Counted from the first letter of the stretch, positions 38,516-48,303 are shown. The stretch: 64,000 bases of DNA from Acinetobacter ursingii DSM 16037 = CIP 107286 (GCF_000368825.1 NZ_KB849715.1:179458-243457), one strand, 5' to 3'. Notes: a model not told the origin generated them from the sequence alone. Made by a program: numbers and translations.

Positions 38516-39379
38516 ATGAATAATTTTGAAGCATGGATTGGTAAAAAAGAAGTCTATCATGATGTTTGTAATGATAAACCGATAGGCATGATGCAAGCGT
38601 TACTCAATCAATATGGACAACCAATTGATGAACTTCCACTTTTATTTCATTGGTTATATTTCTTGCCAGTCGTCAACCAGTCTGAACTTGCTGAAGATGG
38701 ACATCCACACAAAGGTAGTTTTTTACCGCCAATTCCTTTTCCAAAACGGATGTGGGCAGGTGGTCGCTTAAAGTTTCACTCACCCATTTGTGTCAATCAG
38801 CAACTGCGCCGCGAATCTGAAATTTTAAAAGTTGAATTTAAGCAAGGTCGTAGTGGTGATTTATATTTTGTGACGGTGCAGCATTCAATTTATGCCGATG
38901 ATGTGCTGGCGATTGTGGAAGAACACGATATTGTCTACCGCGAAGCAACCAGTAATCTGCAAAATAAAGGTTCTACACAAGCATCAGAAAAGCCCAAAGC
39001 GCCTGAAAAATCTGAGCTGCCTGCCAAAAACTATAGCTATAAAAAAAGTTATCCCGTGACCACCCCGACTTTATTCCGTTATTCAGCATTGACCTTTAAT
39101 GGTCACAAGATTCATTACGATCGTTCTTATTGTACCCAAATAGAAGGTTATCCGGGTCTAGTGGTACATGGGCCTTTGCTTGCCACCCTGTTATTACACT
39201 TCCTAACACAGGAATACCCAGACAAACAGGTCAAGAGTTTCGAATTCCGTGCAGTTAAACCTGTTTTTGATTTTAATGAGTTTTATGTCTGTGGCGATAT
39301 TCAAGAGCAAGACGGTGAACTCTGGATTGAACATGTCGATGGCCAAACTGCCATGCAGGCAAAAGTCAGTTTTAAATAA
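38516..39379 (+). CDS. MaoC/hotdog hydratase, probable itaconyl-CoA hydratase
   Basis: This 287-aa double-hotdog protein resembles mesaconyl-C4-CoA/itaconyl-CoA hydratases (Ich/RipB). The C-terminal half has the hydratase motif FRYSALTFNGHKIHYDRSYC with the Asp/His-type dyad, and VVHGPLLATLL. A Pro/Lys/Glu-rich linker of about 25 residues (near 158-180) joins the two hotdogs. The ATG at 38516 has agga eight bases upstream; the frame opens at 38459 inside the lyase gene. Confidence 0.8.
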   Translation: MNNFEAWIGKKEVYHDVCNDKPIGMMQALLNQYGQPIDELPLLFHWLYFLPVVNQSELAEDGHPHKGSFLPPIPFPKRMWAGGRLKFHSPICVNQQLRRESEILKVEFKQGRSGDLYFVTVQHSIYADDVLAIVEEHDIVYREATSNLQNKGSTQASEKPKAPEKSELPAKNYSYKKSYPVTTPTLFRYSALTFNGHKIHYDRSYCTQIEGYPGLVVHGPLLATLLLHFLTQEYPDKQVKSFEFRAVKPVFDFNEFYVCGDIQEQDGELWIEHVDGQTAMQAKVSFK

Positions 39380-39391
39380 GGGAGTTATCTC

Positions 39392-40579
39392 ATGCGACCA
39401 TTAGAAGGAATTACGGTCATTACCCTTGAACATGCCATTGCTGCACCGTTTTGTACGCGTCAACTGGCAGACTTAGGCGCTCGGGTGATTAAGGTTGAAC
39501 GTCCCAATGTCGGTGACTTTGCCCGTAAATATGATGAACGTGTCGATGGTATGTCTTCACATTTTGTCTGGACCAATCGTTCCAAAGAAAGTTTGACGCT
39601 GGATGTCAAAGCTGATCCTGCCAAAGATATTTTGCATAAGTTGATTATGCAAGCCGATGTGTTAGTACAAAATCTGGCACCCGGTGCTGCGGCGCGTTTA
39701 GGCTTGTCCTATGAAGAACTTTCACAGATTAATCCTAAAATCATCGTCTGTGATATCTCAGGCTATGGCGATGATCATGAGCATCCCGGTCCTTATCGTA
39801 ATAAAAAAGCCTATGACTTATTGATTCAAAGCGAATCTGGCTTTTTATCCATTACCGGTACACCTGATGATTATGTCAAAGCAGGCTGTTCAATTGCCGA
39901 TATTGCAGCGGGTATGTATGCCTATAGCAATATTTTAGCGGCTTTGCTTGAACGCAGCCAAACAGGTAAAGGCAAACGTATCGATGTTTCGATGCTCGAA
40001 AGTATGACCGAATGGATGGGTTATCCATTGTATTATACCCTCCGCGGCGACACACCACCGCCCCGTACAGGTTCAGCGCATGCCACGATTTATCCTTATG
40101 GACCTTTTCCTGCTCAAGATGGTCAAGTCATGCTGGGTATTCAAAATGAACGTGAATGGCAAGCATTTTGTCAGATCGTGTTGGAACAGGCAGAAACGGC
40201 AAATCAACCTGAATTTATCAACAATACCTTGCGTGTTAAAAACCGTGAAGCACTCAAACAGATTATTATTGAATGTTTCGGTCAACTGACTCGTGATCAA
40301 GTGATTGAGCGTCTGGAAAAAGCCAAAATTGCCAATGCCAGTGTCAACGAAATGCAGGATGTCTGGCATCACCCTCAACTTCAAGCGCGTCATCGCTGGA
40401 CAGAAGTCGAAACACCGATTGGTAAAGTTCCAACTCTCAAGCCCGTCGGTTTAACTGATGATCAGGATTTTATAATTAAAGCAGTGCCAGATCTCGGTGA
40501 AAATAGTGCCGATATTTTAACTGAACTCAATTACTCACAAAACGAGATTGATCTGCTTAAACAACAGCATGTGATTTAA
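39392..40579 (+). CDS. CaiB/BaiF CoA-transferase, probable itaconate CoA-transferase
   Basis: This 395-aa class III CoA transferase has LEGITVITLEHAIAAPFCTRQLADLGARVIKVE, NRSKESLTLDVK, and the catalytic Asp in NKKAYDLLIQSESG. In the itaconate pathway Ict (RipA) moves CoA from succinyl-CoA to itaconate. It is last in the operon, 12 bp after the hydratase and followed by a terminator. Confidence 0.82.
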   Translation: MRPLEGITVITLEHAIAAPFCTRQLADLGARVIKVERPNVGDFARKYDERVDGMSSHFVWTNRSKESLTLDVKADPAKDILHKLIMQADVLVQNLAPGAAARLGLSYEELSQINPKIIVCDISGYGDDHEHPGPYRNKKAYDLLIQSESGFLSITGTPDDYVKAGCSIADIAAGMYAYSNILAALLERSQTGKGKRIDVSMLESMTEWMGYPLYYTLRGDTPPPRTGSAHATIYPYGPFPAQDGQVMLGIQNEREWQAFCQIVLEQAETANQPEFINNTLRVKNREALKQIIIECFGQLTRDQVIERLEKAKIANASVNEMQDVWHHPQLQARHRWTEVETPIGKVPTLKPVGLTDDQDFIIKAVPDLGENSADILTELNYSQNEIDLLKQQHVI

Positions 40580-40601
40580 ATCGTACTTTCATCAATAAAA
40601 T

Positions 40602-40632
40602 GGATTGTATTTTTTTAATGCAATCCTTTTTT
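40602..40632 (+). terminator. Terminator of the itaconate-type operon
   Basis: The stem ggattg (40602-40607) / caatcc (40621-40626) is followed by six T residues. It lies 22 bp after the CoA-transferase stop. Confidence 0.75.
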
Positions 40633-40765
40633 ATACCCTGTTTTCACTTATATGCTTTTCGTATCACAGCTATTAAATCTTAGTATTTTAAAAATCAGTA
40701 TTTTGTTCTTATGATCAAAATAGAAACAACAGCGCAGCAAAGTGCGATGTTTATTCCAATCATTG

Positions 40766-40918
40766 ATGAAAGGACATCATCATTTAGATCACCATCCTGT
40801 CTATGTTGCCTCAACTGATCCTGCCATGATTTCGCCCCATTCTTTAGCATGGCATGTTTGAGCTTCACAGGTTTGCATGATCAGCGATTAGATGGTCAAT
40901 GTCCTTTTAACATCGTAT
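40766..40918 (+). pseudogene. Possible decayed short coding sequence before sucA-like gene
   Basis: An ATG at 40766 opens a 31-codon His-rich frame (MKGHHHLDHHPVYVASTDPA at the start, stop at 40859-40861). A further protein-like stretch (SFTGLHDQRLDGQ) follows in another frame and runs into the sucA leader. It reads like a gene remnant joined by a frameshift, but is too short to assign. The rest of 40637-40974 is AT-rich leader with no other feature. Confidence 0.25.
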
Positions 40919-40974
40919 TAAAAAACAAAGATTATGGATAGCAATAATCTTTATTGATCGCAGGACATCAGATT

Positions 40975-43812
40975 ATGTATATACAAAAGGATATGAAAGC
41001 ACAGATGCAAGAGGTGATCGGCAAAATCAGTACAGATCTGACGCTTTCTGCCGACAGTGCCACCTACATTGAAGAGCTGTATGAACAATATCTGCTTGCA
41101 CCTGAAACGCTAAGTGAAGATTGGCAACGGTATTTCGGGCAATTTCCTCAGGGCGATCAACCCCACGGCCCGATCAAACAACAATTTCTGGATCTGGCAC
41201 GTACTGCACATCGTGGTCAAAACATTGAAAAAACTGAGGTCAGCCCAGAACAACAACTGCGTCAAATTGCAGTAATTAAACTGATCGCAGCTTATCGTCA
41301 TCGTGGTCATCAAAAAGCCAAACTTGACCCATTAGGTTTGGCCAAACGTGAACATATTGCTGAGCTAGAATTGGCCACGCATGGTTTAACCCAAGCAGAC
41401 TTAGCTACCTTTTTTTTTACGGATGATCTGGCCATTGGCAAGCCACAAGCAAGCTTAAAAGAGATCATTCAGCACCTTGAAAATACCTATTGCCAAAGTA
41501 TTGGTACCGAGTTTACTCATTTGATCAATACTCAGGAACAACGCTGGTTACAACGCCGCTTAGAGCAGACTCAAAATCGTTTTAATTTTAGTGCAGACAA
41601 GAAAAAACAAATTTTTAATTTGCTCAATAAAGCAGAAGGTCTGGAAAAATATCTGGCTAACAAATTTGTGGGTGCAAAACGCTTTGGTGCAGAAGGTGCA
41701 GAAACTTTAGTCCCTTTGATGCACGAAATTATTCAACGTGCAGGTGCAACAGGTACTAAAGAAATTGCACTTGGCATGTGCCATCGCGGTCGACTGAATC
41801 AACTGGTCAATATCTTTGGTAAGCATCCCAATGAAATGTTTGCCGAATTTGAAGGTAAGCTGTTCACCAACTCAGGCTCAGGCGATGTGAAATACCATCA
41901 AGGTTATTCATCTAATGTCATGACGGATGGCGGTGAAGTCCATTTGGCACTTCAACCCAATCCATCGCACTTAGAAATCGTTTCCCCTGTTGCAGTTGGG
42001 TCTGCCCGTGCCCGTCAAGATCGTCGTCAAAATGTCGATGAAGTATTGTCGGTCAGTGTGCATGGTGATGCTGCCTTTGCAGGTCAAGGCGTAGTGATGG
42101 AAGCATTCCAAATGTCACAAACCCGTGCCTACTATGTCGGTGGAACATTGCATGTGATTGTCAATAATCAGGTTGGATTTACCACCTCCAATATTTTAGA
42201 TACGCGTTCAACTGAATACTGTACCGACGTGGCCAAAACCGTTCAGGCACCCATTTTACATGTCAATGCGGATGACCCAGAAGCTGCGATTTATGCAATT
42301 CAATTGGCACATGACTACCGTAAAGAATTTCGTAAAGATATCGTGGTCGATCTCTATTGCTACCGTCGTCGTGGTCATAATGAAGCTGATGAACCATCAG
42401 GCACTCAACCGCTCATGTATCAAGTGGTCAATCAACTACCGACCACGCGCAACCTTTACTTAAATCAATTGATCAATGAAAAAATCCTGACTCAAGCTGA
42501 AGCGGATCAAATGCTACGCGAATATCGAGATCGCTTGGATGCAGGTCAACATGTCACAGATAATCTGGTGCTCGACCCTGATCAAAGCATGTATGTCGAC
42601 TGGGCTCCGTATATTGGTCTAAGTTATAGCGATGAGTGTGATAGCACATTTGATCTCAATCGACTCAAACAATTGGGCGTGATTTTAAATACAGTACCTG
42701 AAGGTTTTGTGTTGCAACGTCAAGTTCAAAAAGCCGTCGATGATCGTTTGGCCATGCAGACAGGTGAACTCGCCTTAAACTGGGGCGCTGCTGAAAATCT
42801 GGCTTATGCAACCCTCATTGATCAGGATTATCCAGTCCGTATTACTGGCGAAGATGTGGGCCGTGGTACATTCTCACATCGTCATGCCAAACTGCATCAT
42901 CAGGTCGATGGCACGACCTATATTCCACATTGTCACATTAAACAAAATCAACCGAATTTTGCCCTGTATGATTCATTACTGACCGAAGAAGCGGTCTTGG
43001 CGTTTGAATTTGGTTATGCGACCACAACACCAAAAAGTCTAGTGGTTTGGGAAGCGCAATTTGGTGATTTTGCGAACTGTGCGCAGGTAGTGATCGATCA
43101 ATTCATCGCATCGAGCGAAACCAAATGGGAGCGTAACTGTGGGCTGACCCTATTACTTCCACACGGATTTGAAGGTCAAGGCCCTGAACACTCTTCGGCA
43201 CGTCTAGAGCGCTTTTTACAACTTTGTGGCGAAGATAATATTCAAGTGATCACGCCGACGACACCTGCCCAGATTTTTCATGCACTACGTCGTCAAGCAC
43301 TACGTAATATCCGTAAGCCGATGATCGTGATGTCACCAAAATCATTATTACGGCATAAACTTGCTACATCTACATTGAATGAATTAGCGACTGGGACATT
43401 CCAGACGGTGATTGATGAAATAGATGATATCAATGCCGAACAGGTAACGCGAGTGGTGCTCTGCGCAGGTAAAGTCTACTACGATTTACTAGAAAAACGT
43501 CGTGAGCAGAAGCTTGAGCATGTCGCTCTGGTGCGGATTGAACAACTTTATCCGTATCCAGAAGCACGTTTAACTGAAATCTTGCGCCAATATTCAAATC
43601 TGCAACAATTGATTTGGGCACAAGAAGAACCAGAAAATCAGGGTGCATGGTTATTTATGGTTTTACGCCTCTATAAGCTCATGGCAAAACTAGGCAAAAC
43701 GGTTGATGTACAGTACGCAGGCAGAGAAACTGCTGCTGCACCCGCATGCGGTTCACCTTACTTACATGCCAAACAACAAGCTGAGTTAGTGCAACAGGCA
43801 TTAGGCTTATAA
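40975..43812 (+). CDS. 2-oxoglutarate dehydrogenase E1-type subunit (SucA family), stand-alone
   Basis: This 945-aa thiamine-diphosphate enzyme has the E1o N-terminal YIEELYEQYLLAPETLSEDW, ThDP/Mg region HGDAAFAGQGVVMEAFQMSQ with VNNQVGFTT, ADDPEAAIYAIQLAHDYR, RRGHNEADEPSGTQPLMY, and a transketolase C-domain (EDVGRGTFSHRHAKLHHQ). The ATG at 40975 has agga nine bases upstream. No sucB (E2) or lpd follows, unlike the usual sdh-suc-lpd locus. It may be a paralogue that borrows E2/E3 or works as a 2-oxo acid decarboxylase. Confidence 0.88.
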   Translation: MYIQKDMKAQMQEVIGKISTDLTLSADSATYIEELYEQYLLAPETLSEDWQRYFGQFPQGDQPHGPIKQQFLDLARTAHRGQNIEKTEVSPEQQLRQIAVIKLIAAYRHRGHQKAKLDPLGLAKREHIAELELATHGLTQADLATFFFTDDLAIGKPQASLKEIIQHLENTYCQSIGTEFTHLINTQEQRWLQRRLEQTQNRFNFSADKKKQIFNLLNKAEGLEKYLANKFVGAKRFGAEGAETLVPLMHEIIQRAGATGTKEIALGMCHRGRLNQLVNIFGKHPNEMFAEFEGKLFTNSGSGDVKYHQGYSSNVMTDGGEVHLALQPNPSHLEIVSPVAVGSARARQDRRQNVDEVLSVSVHGDAAFAGQGVVMEAFQMSQTRAYYVGGTLHVIVNNQVGFTTSNILDTRSTEYCTDVAKTVQAPILHVNADDPEAAIYAIQLAHDYRKEFRKDIVVDLYCYRRRGHNEADEPSGTQPLMYQVVNQLPTTRNLYLNQLINEKILTQAEADQMLREYRDRLDAGQHVTDNLVLDPDQSMYVDWAPYIGLSYSDECDSTFDLNRLKQLGVILNTVPEGFVLQRQVQKAVDDRLAMQTGELALNWGAAENLAYATLIDQDYPVRITGEDVGRGTFSHRHAKLHHQVDGTTYIPHCHIKQNQPNFALYDSLLTEEAVLAFEFGYATTTPKSLVVWEAQFGDFANCAQVVIDQFIASSETKWERNCGLTLLLPHGFEGQGPEHSSARLERFLQLCGEDNIQVITPTTPAQIFHALRRQALRNIRKPMIVMSPKSLLRHKLATSTLNELATGTFQTVIDEIDDINAEQVTRVVLCAGKVYYDLLEKRREQKLEHVALVRIEQLYPYPEARLTEILRQYSNLQQLIWAQEEPENQGAWLFMVLRLYKLMAKLGKTVDVQYAGRETAAAPACGSPYLHAKQQAELVQQALGL

Positions 43813-43845
43813 GTAACTTATTATTACTATGTATACCCTCAAAAC

Positions 43846-43876
43846 AAAAACCGGATAATTTAATTATTCGGTTTTT
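43846..43876 (+). terminator. Terminator of the SucA-type gene
   Basis: The stem aaaaccggataatt / aattattcggtttt is followed by T residues, 34 bp past the stop codon. Confidence 0.82.
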
Positions 43877-44022
43877 ATTTAAAAAATAATCTTGGAAAAT
43901 AATTCATATTATATAATTAATAAAAGTAATAAAAAATTAAAACAATAACAACTATAGAAATAAAATATAAAAATAATCCATCACCAATATCATGTTTAGT
44001 CGTTTTATTTGTTTAACAGTAT

Positions 44023-44307
44023 CTAGCTCAAACGCTTATATTTCTTTAATTTTTTATATAAGCACAAACGGCTAATACCCAAAAACTGACATGCCTGTGC
44101 CTGATTACCTCGTGTATTAATCAGTACAGCAGAGAATACGCCTTTTTCCATTTCTTTTAAAAAATAGGGATATAGCTTACTATCTGTCGATGTATCCTGT
44201 ATTTCCATATGTTTGAGCAATTGATAGACATGCGCCCGAACAACATCAGCAAGCAAAACATCTTTCCCAGAAAAATGATCATGTATCGATAATTGTTCCA
44301 AATCCAT
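44023..44307 (-). CDS. Fis-like HTH DNA-binding protein
   Basis: This protein of about 94 aa has a C-terminal Fis-type HTH: TRGNQAQACQFLGISRLCLYKKLKKYK. The N-terminal part (QLLKHMEIQDTSTDSKLYPYFLKEMEKGVFSAVL) is like the dimerisation helices of Fis. I prefer the ATG at 44307; a GTG at 44331 adds eight residues. It is flanked by AT-rich noncoding DNA on both sides. Whether it is the global Fis or a paralogue cannot be told from the window. Confidence 0.75.
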   Translation of the reverse strand: MDLEQLSIHDHFSGKDVLLADVVRAHVYQLLKHMEIQDTSTDSKLYPYFLKEMEKGVFSAVLINTRGNQAQACQFLGISRLCLYKKLKKYKRLS

Positions 44308-44454
44308 TTTTGAAAACTCAGCTATAATCACAAGTATATTTTAACAAAGAATACCACACATATCCGATTATTTATTTTTATAAGAACAATAAAATAATAT
44401 GATCATTTTTTAATAAATAATAATTTAAATCCAAGATAATTAAGGTTAATATAA

Positions 44455-44516
44455 AGCTCTGGTTTAAACGACACCAGTTTTATAATCCAACCCTGGGTCG
44501 GGTTGGATTTTTTTCT
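44455..44516 (+). ncRNA. Candidate small RNA ending in a strong terminator
   Basis: On the + strand, a small hairpin (ctggt ... accag, about 44459-44478) is followed by a perfect 10-bp terminator stem aatccaaccc (44484-44493) / gggttggatt (44500-44509) and seven T residues. No + strand gene lies upstream to explain a terminator here; the flanking genes are both on the minus strand and the SucA-type gene already has its own. A -10-like taatat lies just upstream at about 44450. Confidence 0.35.
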
Positions 44517-44539
44517 ATTTTTAATTTCCTTTTGAAACC

Positions 44540-45766
44540 TTAACTTTGAGTCATCACTTTTCCCTGTCGAATTTCTTTCATTAATATCATCGAGAAAATA
44601 ACATTTAAAAGCGCCAGTAACGCGATGCTATAAAGTACCGTATTTGCACCAAACGCATCAATCATATACCCAGCAATCAACGGCGTCATGGCTTGTGCAA
44701 TGAGTGATGGACGAGCCAATTTTCCCATAAGATAGGCATATTCCTCTTTTTTGACCAAGGTCAGCGGTAAAGTGCCACGTACGATAGAACGTAAGCCATT
44801 GCCTGCGCCATAGATAATCATTGCAAGTGCAGCATATTTCGGTGAGATGCACAGCAAAATAATCCCGACCACCACTAAAACAACCGATACCAAAAGCGAT
44901 TTAATCGGATGATCAAACTTAATCACCAAATCCAGCATCCGTGATGCCACCTGACTTGGCCCAATCAAAGCACTAATCGCAATGGCGCTGGCTAAAGCCA
45001 GACCATTTTCTTGCAAAATATCAATCAATTGCACTGTCATCACTGTCATGATAATTGAAGTAATCATAAAAATAATCGATATTAAGTGATAGGTTGATTT
45101 GGGCAAGCTCATCGAGTTGGTTTTATTTTTTTGCTGTAGCGCAGACGGTTCAGCGATTTTTTTAGGTTTAGGCAATGCATAGTGATAAATCGGCCAGATC
45201 ACAATAATCATCAAGACTGCACCAAACACACAAGTCGCTCGCCAACCAAATAACGAGACTGCATAAGCCTGAACAGGCCAGACAATGGTTGTACAAAAGC
45301 CAGAAATGAGCGTAACGCTCACTATCGCAACTTTGGCATTTAAACCAAAGAGATTGCCCAAGACTGCAAATAACGTGTCATAGAGACCAATCGCCATCCC
45401 TAGCCCAATCACAATCCACGCCAAAAAGAAAAAAGCCAGATGATAACTAAAGGCCAGAATGAACAATCCTAAAGCCGTGATGATCCCGCTCATGGCCAGA
45501 ATTTCCTTGCCACCATGACGGGAAATTAAGCGACCAATATAAGGCAGTGCAAATGCGGAAACCAAAATGCTTAAAGATAAAGCGCCGTAGACCAGCTCAC
45601 GCCCCCAGCCCATTTCGGACATAATTGGACGCGCCATGACTGCCAATAAAAAGAAAGATCCTCCCCATATGATAATCTGTGCGATTCCAATGAGGAGGAC
45701 TGAGAAAAAAGAAGGTTTATCTTGATCAGCTAGTTTGAACACAGCCTTCAAGCGGGGTGCTAACAT
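44540..45766 (-). CDS. MFS transporter (unassigned substrate)
   Basis: This 408-aa, 12-segment permease has an N-terminal GIAQIIIWGGSFFLLAVMARPI that fits the OFA/MCT-like branch, LPYIGRLISRHGGKEILAMSG as its loop 2-3, and a basic central loop (ALPKPKKIAEPSALQQKNK). It is followed on the same strand by nothing close; the alpha/beta-hydrolase gene lies 54 bp upstream. Substrate not determined. Confidence 0.75.
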   Translation of the reverse strand: MLAPRLKAVFKLADQDKPSFFSVLLIGIAQIIIWGGSFFLLAVMARPIMSEMGWGRELVYGALSLSILVSAFALPYIGRLISRHGGKEILAMSGIITALGLFILAFSYHLAFFFLAWIVIGLGMAIGLYDTLFAVLGNLFGLNAKVAIVSVTLISGFCTTIVWPVQAYAVSLFGWRATCVFGAVLMIIVIWPIYHYALPKPKKIAEPSALQQKNKTNSMSLPKSTYHLISIIFMITSIIMTVMTVQLIDILQENGLALASAIAISALIGPSQVASRMLDLVIKFDHPIKSLLVSVVLVVVGIILLCISPKYAALAMIIYGAGNGLRSIVRGTLPLTLVKKEEYAYLMGKLARPSLIAQAMTPLIAGYMIDAFGANTVLYSIALLALLNVIFSMILMKEIRQGKVMTQS

Positions 45767-45819
45767 GTATTAATCCATAGGATTTTGCGGCAATTGAACT
45801 TAACAATCGCGGTTGCAAC

Positions 45820-46608
45820 TTATACATTTACCTCAACCTCATGATTCAAATAATTTTGAATAAAACCTAAAACGATATCTGGTTTTTCTGCATGCAACCA
45901 ATGCCCTGTTCCTTCAACAGTTTCAATGTGCGCTTGCGGAAATTGCTGTTCTATTTCGGCTTGATATTGAGGCAAAATGTACTCCGAATTTCCACCACGG
46001 ATAAACAAACAAGGTTTATTCCAAGGCTGGATTGGATTCCATCCCACAAGATTTCCATAATTGGCTTTAAATGCGTCTACATTATATAGCCATTGACCTT
46101 TTACAAAGGATTTAAGTAAAAACTGCACAATCATCTCATGCGGTAGATACTTTCTCATGATTTCTGCCGCCTGAGTACGGCTTAAATTTGGATTGTGTTG
46201 TTCAATCACAGCATCAATCGCAGCAAACATGCCTTCATGGCGCTCACCTGCATAAGGCACAGGTGCGACATCGAGAATGACCAATTGCTCAACGCGTTCA
46301 GGAAATAAACCGACGATTTTCATCGAGGTTTTTCCACCCATAGAATGCCCAACCAGAGAGAAAAGATTGACCTGTAAATGATCGAGTGTTTCGACCACAT
46401 CCTGCGCCATCAACTCATAACTCATATCTGATGAATGTGGCGACCCACCATGATTACGCAAATCCATTTGAATCACATGATGATTCTGATTGAGCTTTCT
46501 TGCAATCATCCCCAAATTTGACAAGCTACCAAATAAACCGTGTAACACGACAACAGGTATCTCAGTCACGGGGTTCGGTGAAGTGTGATATTCAGCATTT
46601 AAAATCAT
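45820..46608 (-). CDS. Alpha/beta-fold hydrolase (YbfF-like)
   Basis: This 262-aa hydrolase has the oxyanion region VVLHGLFGSLSNLGMIARKL, nucleophile elbow LVGHSMGGKTSMKI (Ser), acid in the RGGNSEYI region, and catalytic His in VEGTGHWLHAEKP. The pattern fits the YbfF esterase group. It is upstream of the MFS gene on the same strand and may be co-transcribed. Confidence 0.85.
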   Translation of the reverse strand: MILNAEYHTSPNPVTEIPVVVLHGLFGSLSNLGMIARKLNQNHHVIQMDLRNHGGSPHSSDMSYELMAQDVVETLDHLQVNLFSLVGHSMGGKTSMKIVGLFPERVEQLVILDVAPVPYAGERHEGMFAAIDAVIEQHNPNLSRTQAAEIMRKYLPHEMIVQFLLKSFVKGQWLYNVDAFKANYGNLVGWNPIQPWNKPCLFIRGGNSEYILPQYQAEIEQQFPQAHIETVEGTGHWLHAEKPDIVLGFIQNYLNHEVEVNV

Positions 46609-46779
46609 GGTATTGAGTCCCTTTTCAATCTTGGCTTATCTCTGACAAAAGATGGGTTAAAAAACCGACTTTGATCAGTTGTGTATCAATGGCATCCTAA
46701 AGCTGATAATAAATGTACTGTTCTTTCTCTGATAGGTAAAATATAATTTTAAGATCACTGTCATACTATTTTACTATTT

Positions 46780-47709
46780 ATGATCAACTTTCGTTTGATT
46801 CGTCATTTATGGTTATTTTTAACTGTTGCAGAAGAACAACATTTCGGTCGAGCCGCAAAAAAACTTGGAATGTCACAGCCTCCTTTGACTGAGCAAATTA
46901 AGGTTTTGGAGCATTCTTTAAACTTACAATTATTTGAACGTTCACGACGGGGCACCAAACTGACACCCGCTGGACGTGCCATTCTTCCTGCGGTAAAAAA
47001 ACTGGCGGATCAGCTGGAAAATTTGGAAATTGCAGTTCGAGAAGCGGCGCAAGGTCAGATTGGAACCATTACTGTTGGGGCAATTAGTGCTTCGATTATT
47101 GAGGTTTTACCTAAATTTATTGAACACGCCAAATTGCATTTTCCCAATCTGACCATTCATGTCAAAGAAATTGATACAGTGGAAGCAATTCCCGCACTGG
47201 AAAATGGCGATATTGATTTGGCTTTCGCCCGTCTAGAAGGTGATTTGGGGAATCATATTGCATCTCGTCCCCTGATTCGTGAACATCTTGCCGTTGCGCT
47301 CCCCGAAAAGCATCCTTTGGCAGCACATCAGGAAGTCTCTCTTTCTCAATTGAGCCAAGAACAATTTATTATGTTTGCGCGCAAAATTAGCCCTTTATCT
47401 TATGATATTTTGACAGGAATGTGCCGTAAACAAGGTTTTTTTCCAAAAGTCATTCATGAAGTGCGCTCGGTTGCCTCACAAATTGCGTTTGTGGGATGTG
47501 GACAAGGCATTGCATTGGTTCCCTACTCTATTACACGCTTTTCATATCCCAATGTCGTCATTTTACCTTTAGCAGAACATCTAGAATTTATTACTACCGC
47601 CATGGCATGGCGTAGCGACCGCGATAATCATTTGCTCGAGTCACTTCTGGAAAGTTTAGATCTGGATCACAAACAGGCTGTTGACCCAGAAATACCTTTA
47701 TTTAACTAA
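46780..47709 (+). CDS. LysR-family regulator
   Basis: This 309-aa LTTR has HTH FGRAAKKLGMSQPPLTEQIKV and an effector domain starting GTITVGAISASIIEVLPKFI. It is divergent from the hydrolase/MFS pair (171 bp between them), which are its likely targets. Its 3' end overlaps the convergent GFA gene by 12 bp. Confidence 0.87.
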   Translation: MINFRLIRHLWLFLTVAEEQHFGRAAKKLGMSQPPLTEQIKVLEHSLNLQLFERSRRGTKLTPAGRAILPAVKKLADQLENLEIAVREAAQGQIGTITVGAISASIIEVLPKFIEHAKLHFPNLTIHVKEIDTVEAIPALENGDIDLAFARLEGDLGNHIASRPLIREHLAVALPEKHPLAAHQEVSLSQLSQEQFIMFARKISPLSYDILTGMCRKQGFFPKVIHEVRSVASQIAFVGCGQGIALVPYSITRFSYPNVVILPLAEHLEFITTAMAWRSDRDNHLLESLLESLDLDHKQAVDPEIPLFN

Positions 47710-48111
47710 TGTAGCAGGCAAAGCTTCTGGATATTGCGGAGCCTGATCACCAATGACGTCCCATGTCGCTTTCGAGTTGATATAGGCATGTGAAATCACG
47801 TTGACATTGACTGGTTCGTTGATCAATCCTGCACGTAAGCGAATGACCTCAGGTTTATCCAAACGTGCGCTATAAATTGGTGAACCACATTGTTTACAAA
47901 ATACCCGCTTTTTATTTGGTGTTGCAAAATAAGCTTGTAAAAGTTCTTCACCCTGCACAATTTCCAGATCTTTGGTTTCAACCTGTATAATTGCAGCAAA
48001 TGCGCTGCCTTGGGCTTTTTGGCACTGTTTACAGTGACAAACATTGATAGAATTTAAAGGAGCCAATATTTTTAATTGAATGCCGCCGCATAAACAAGAC
48101 GCTGTAAACAT
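47698..48111 (-). CDS. GFA/CENP-V domain zinc-binding protein
   Basis: This 137-aa protein has the GFA-domain zinc cysteines: SCLCGGIQ, CHCKQCQKAQGSAF and FCKQCGSPIY. Family members relate to glutathione-dependent formaldehyde-activating enzyme, but most have no proven role. It overlaps the LysR gene tail to tail. Confidence 0.85.
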   Translation of the reverse strand: MFTASCLCGGIQLKILAPLNSINVCHCKQCQKAQGSAFAAIIQVETKDLEIVQGEELLQAYFATPNKKRVFCKQCGSPIYSARLDKPEVIRLRAGLINEPVNVNVISHAYINSKATWDVIGDQAPQYPEALPATLVK

Positions 48112-48270
48112 CTCACCTTTTCCTGGTCAAAGTTTTATCAAAATATCGCATATATCTCAGTATTAAACCAATACTAAGTTGATGTTTATAGATTTTATTT
48201 AATAGGATTATAAAAGAAGAAAGAACGAGAAAATAATGACTCAAATTGAGAATAACAAAATTGGAATAAA

Positions 48271-48303
48271 AAACGGGATCAAACTATATATTTGATCCCG
48301 TTT
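48271..48303 (-). terminator. Original terminator of the tRNA-Ser locus, left of attL
   Basis: The perfect 13-bp stem aaacgggatcaaa / tttgatcccgttt ends in TTTTTATT on the minus strand. It lies just past the displaced tRNA-Ser 3' fragment, where the host tRNA's terminator sat before the element integrated. Confidence 0.75.

Noticed and set aside
40954..40974. TTG start for the SucA-type gene
   Set aside because: The ATG at 40975 has agga nine bases upstream and needs no rare start codon.
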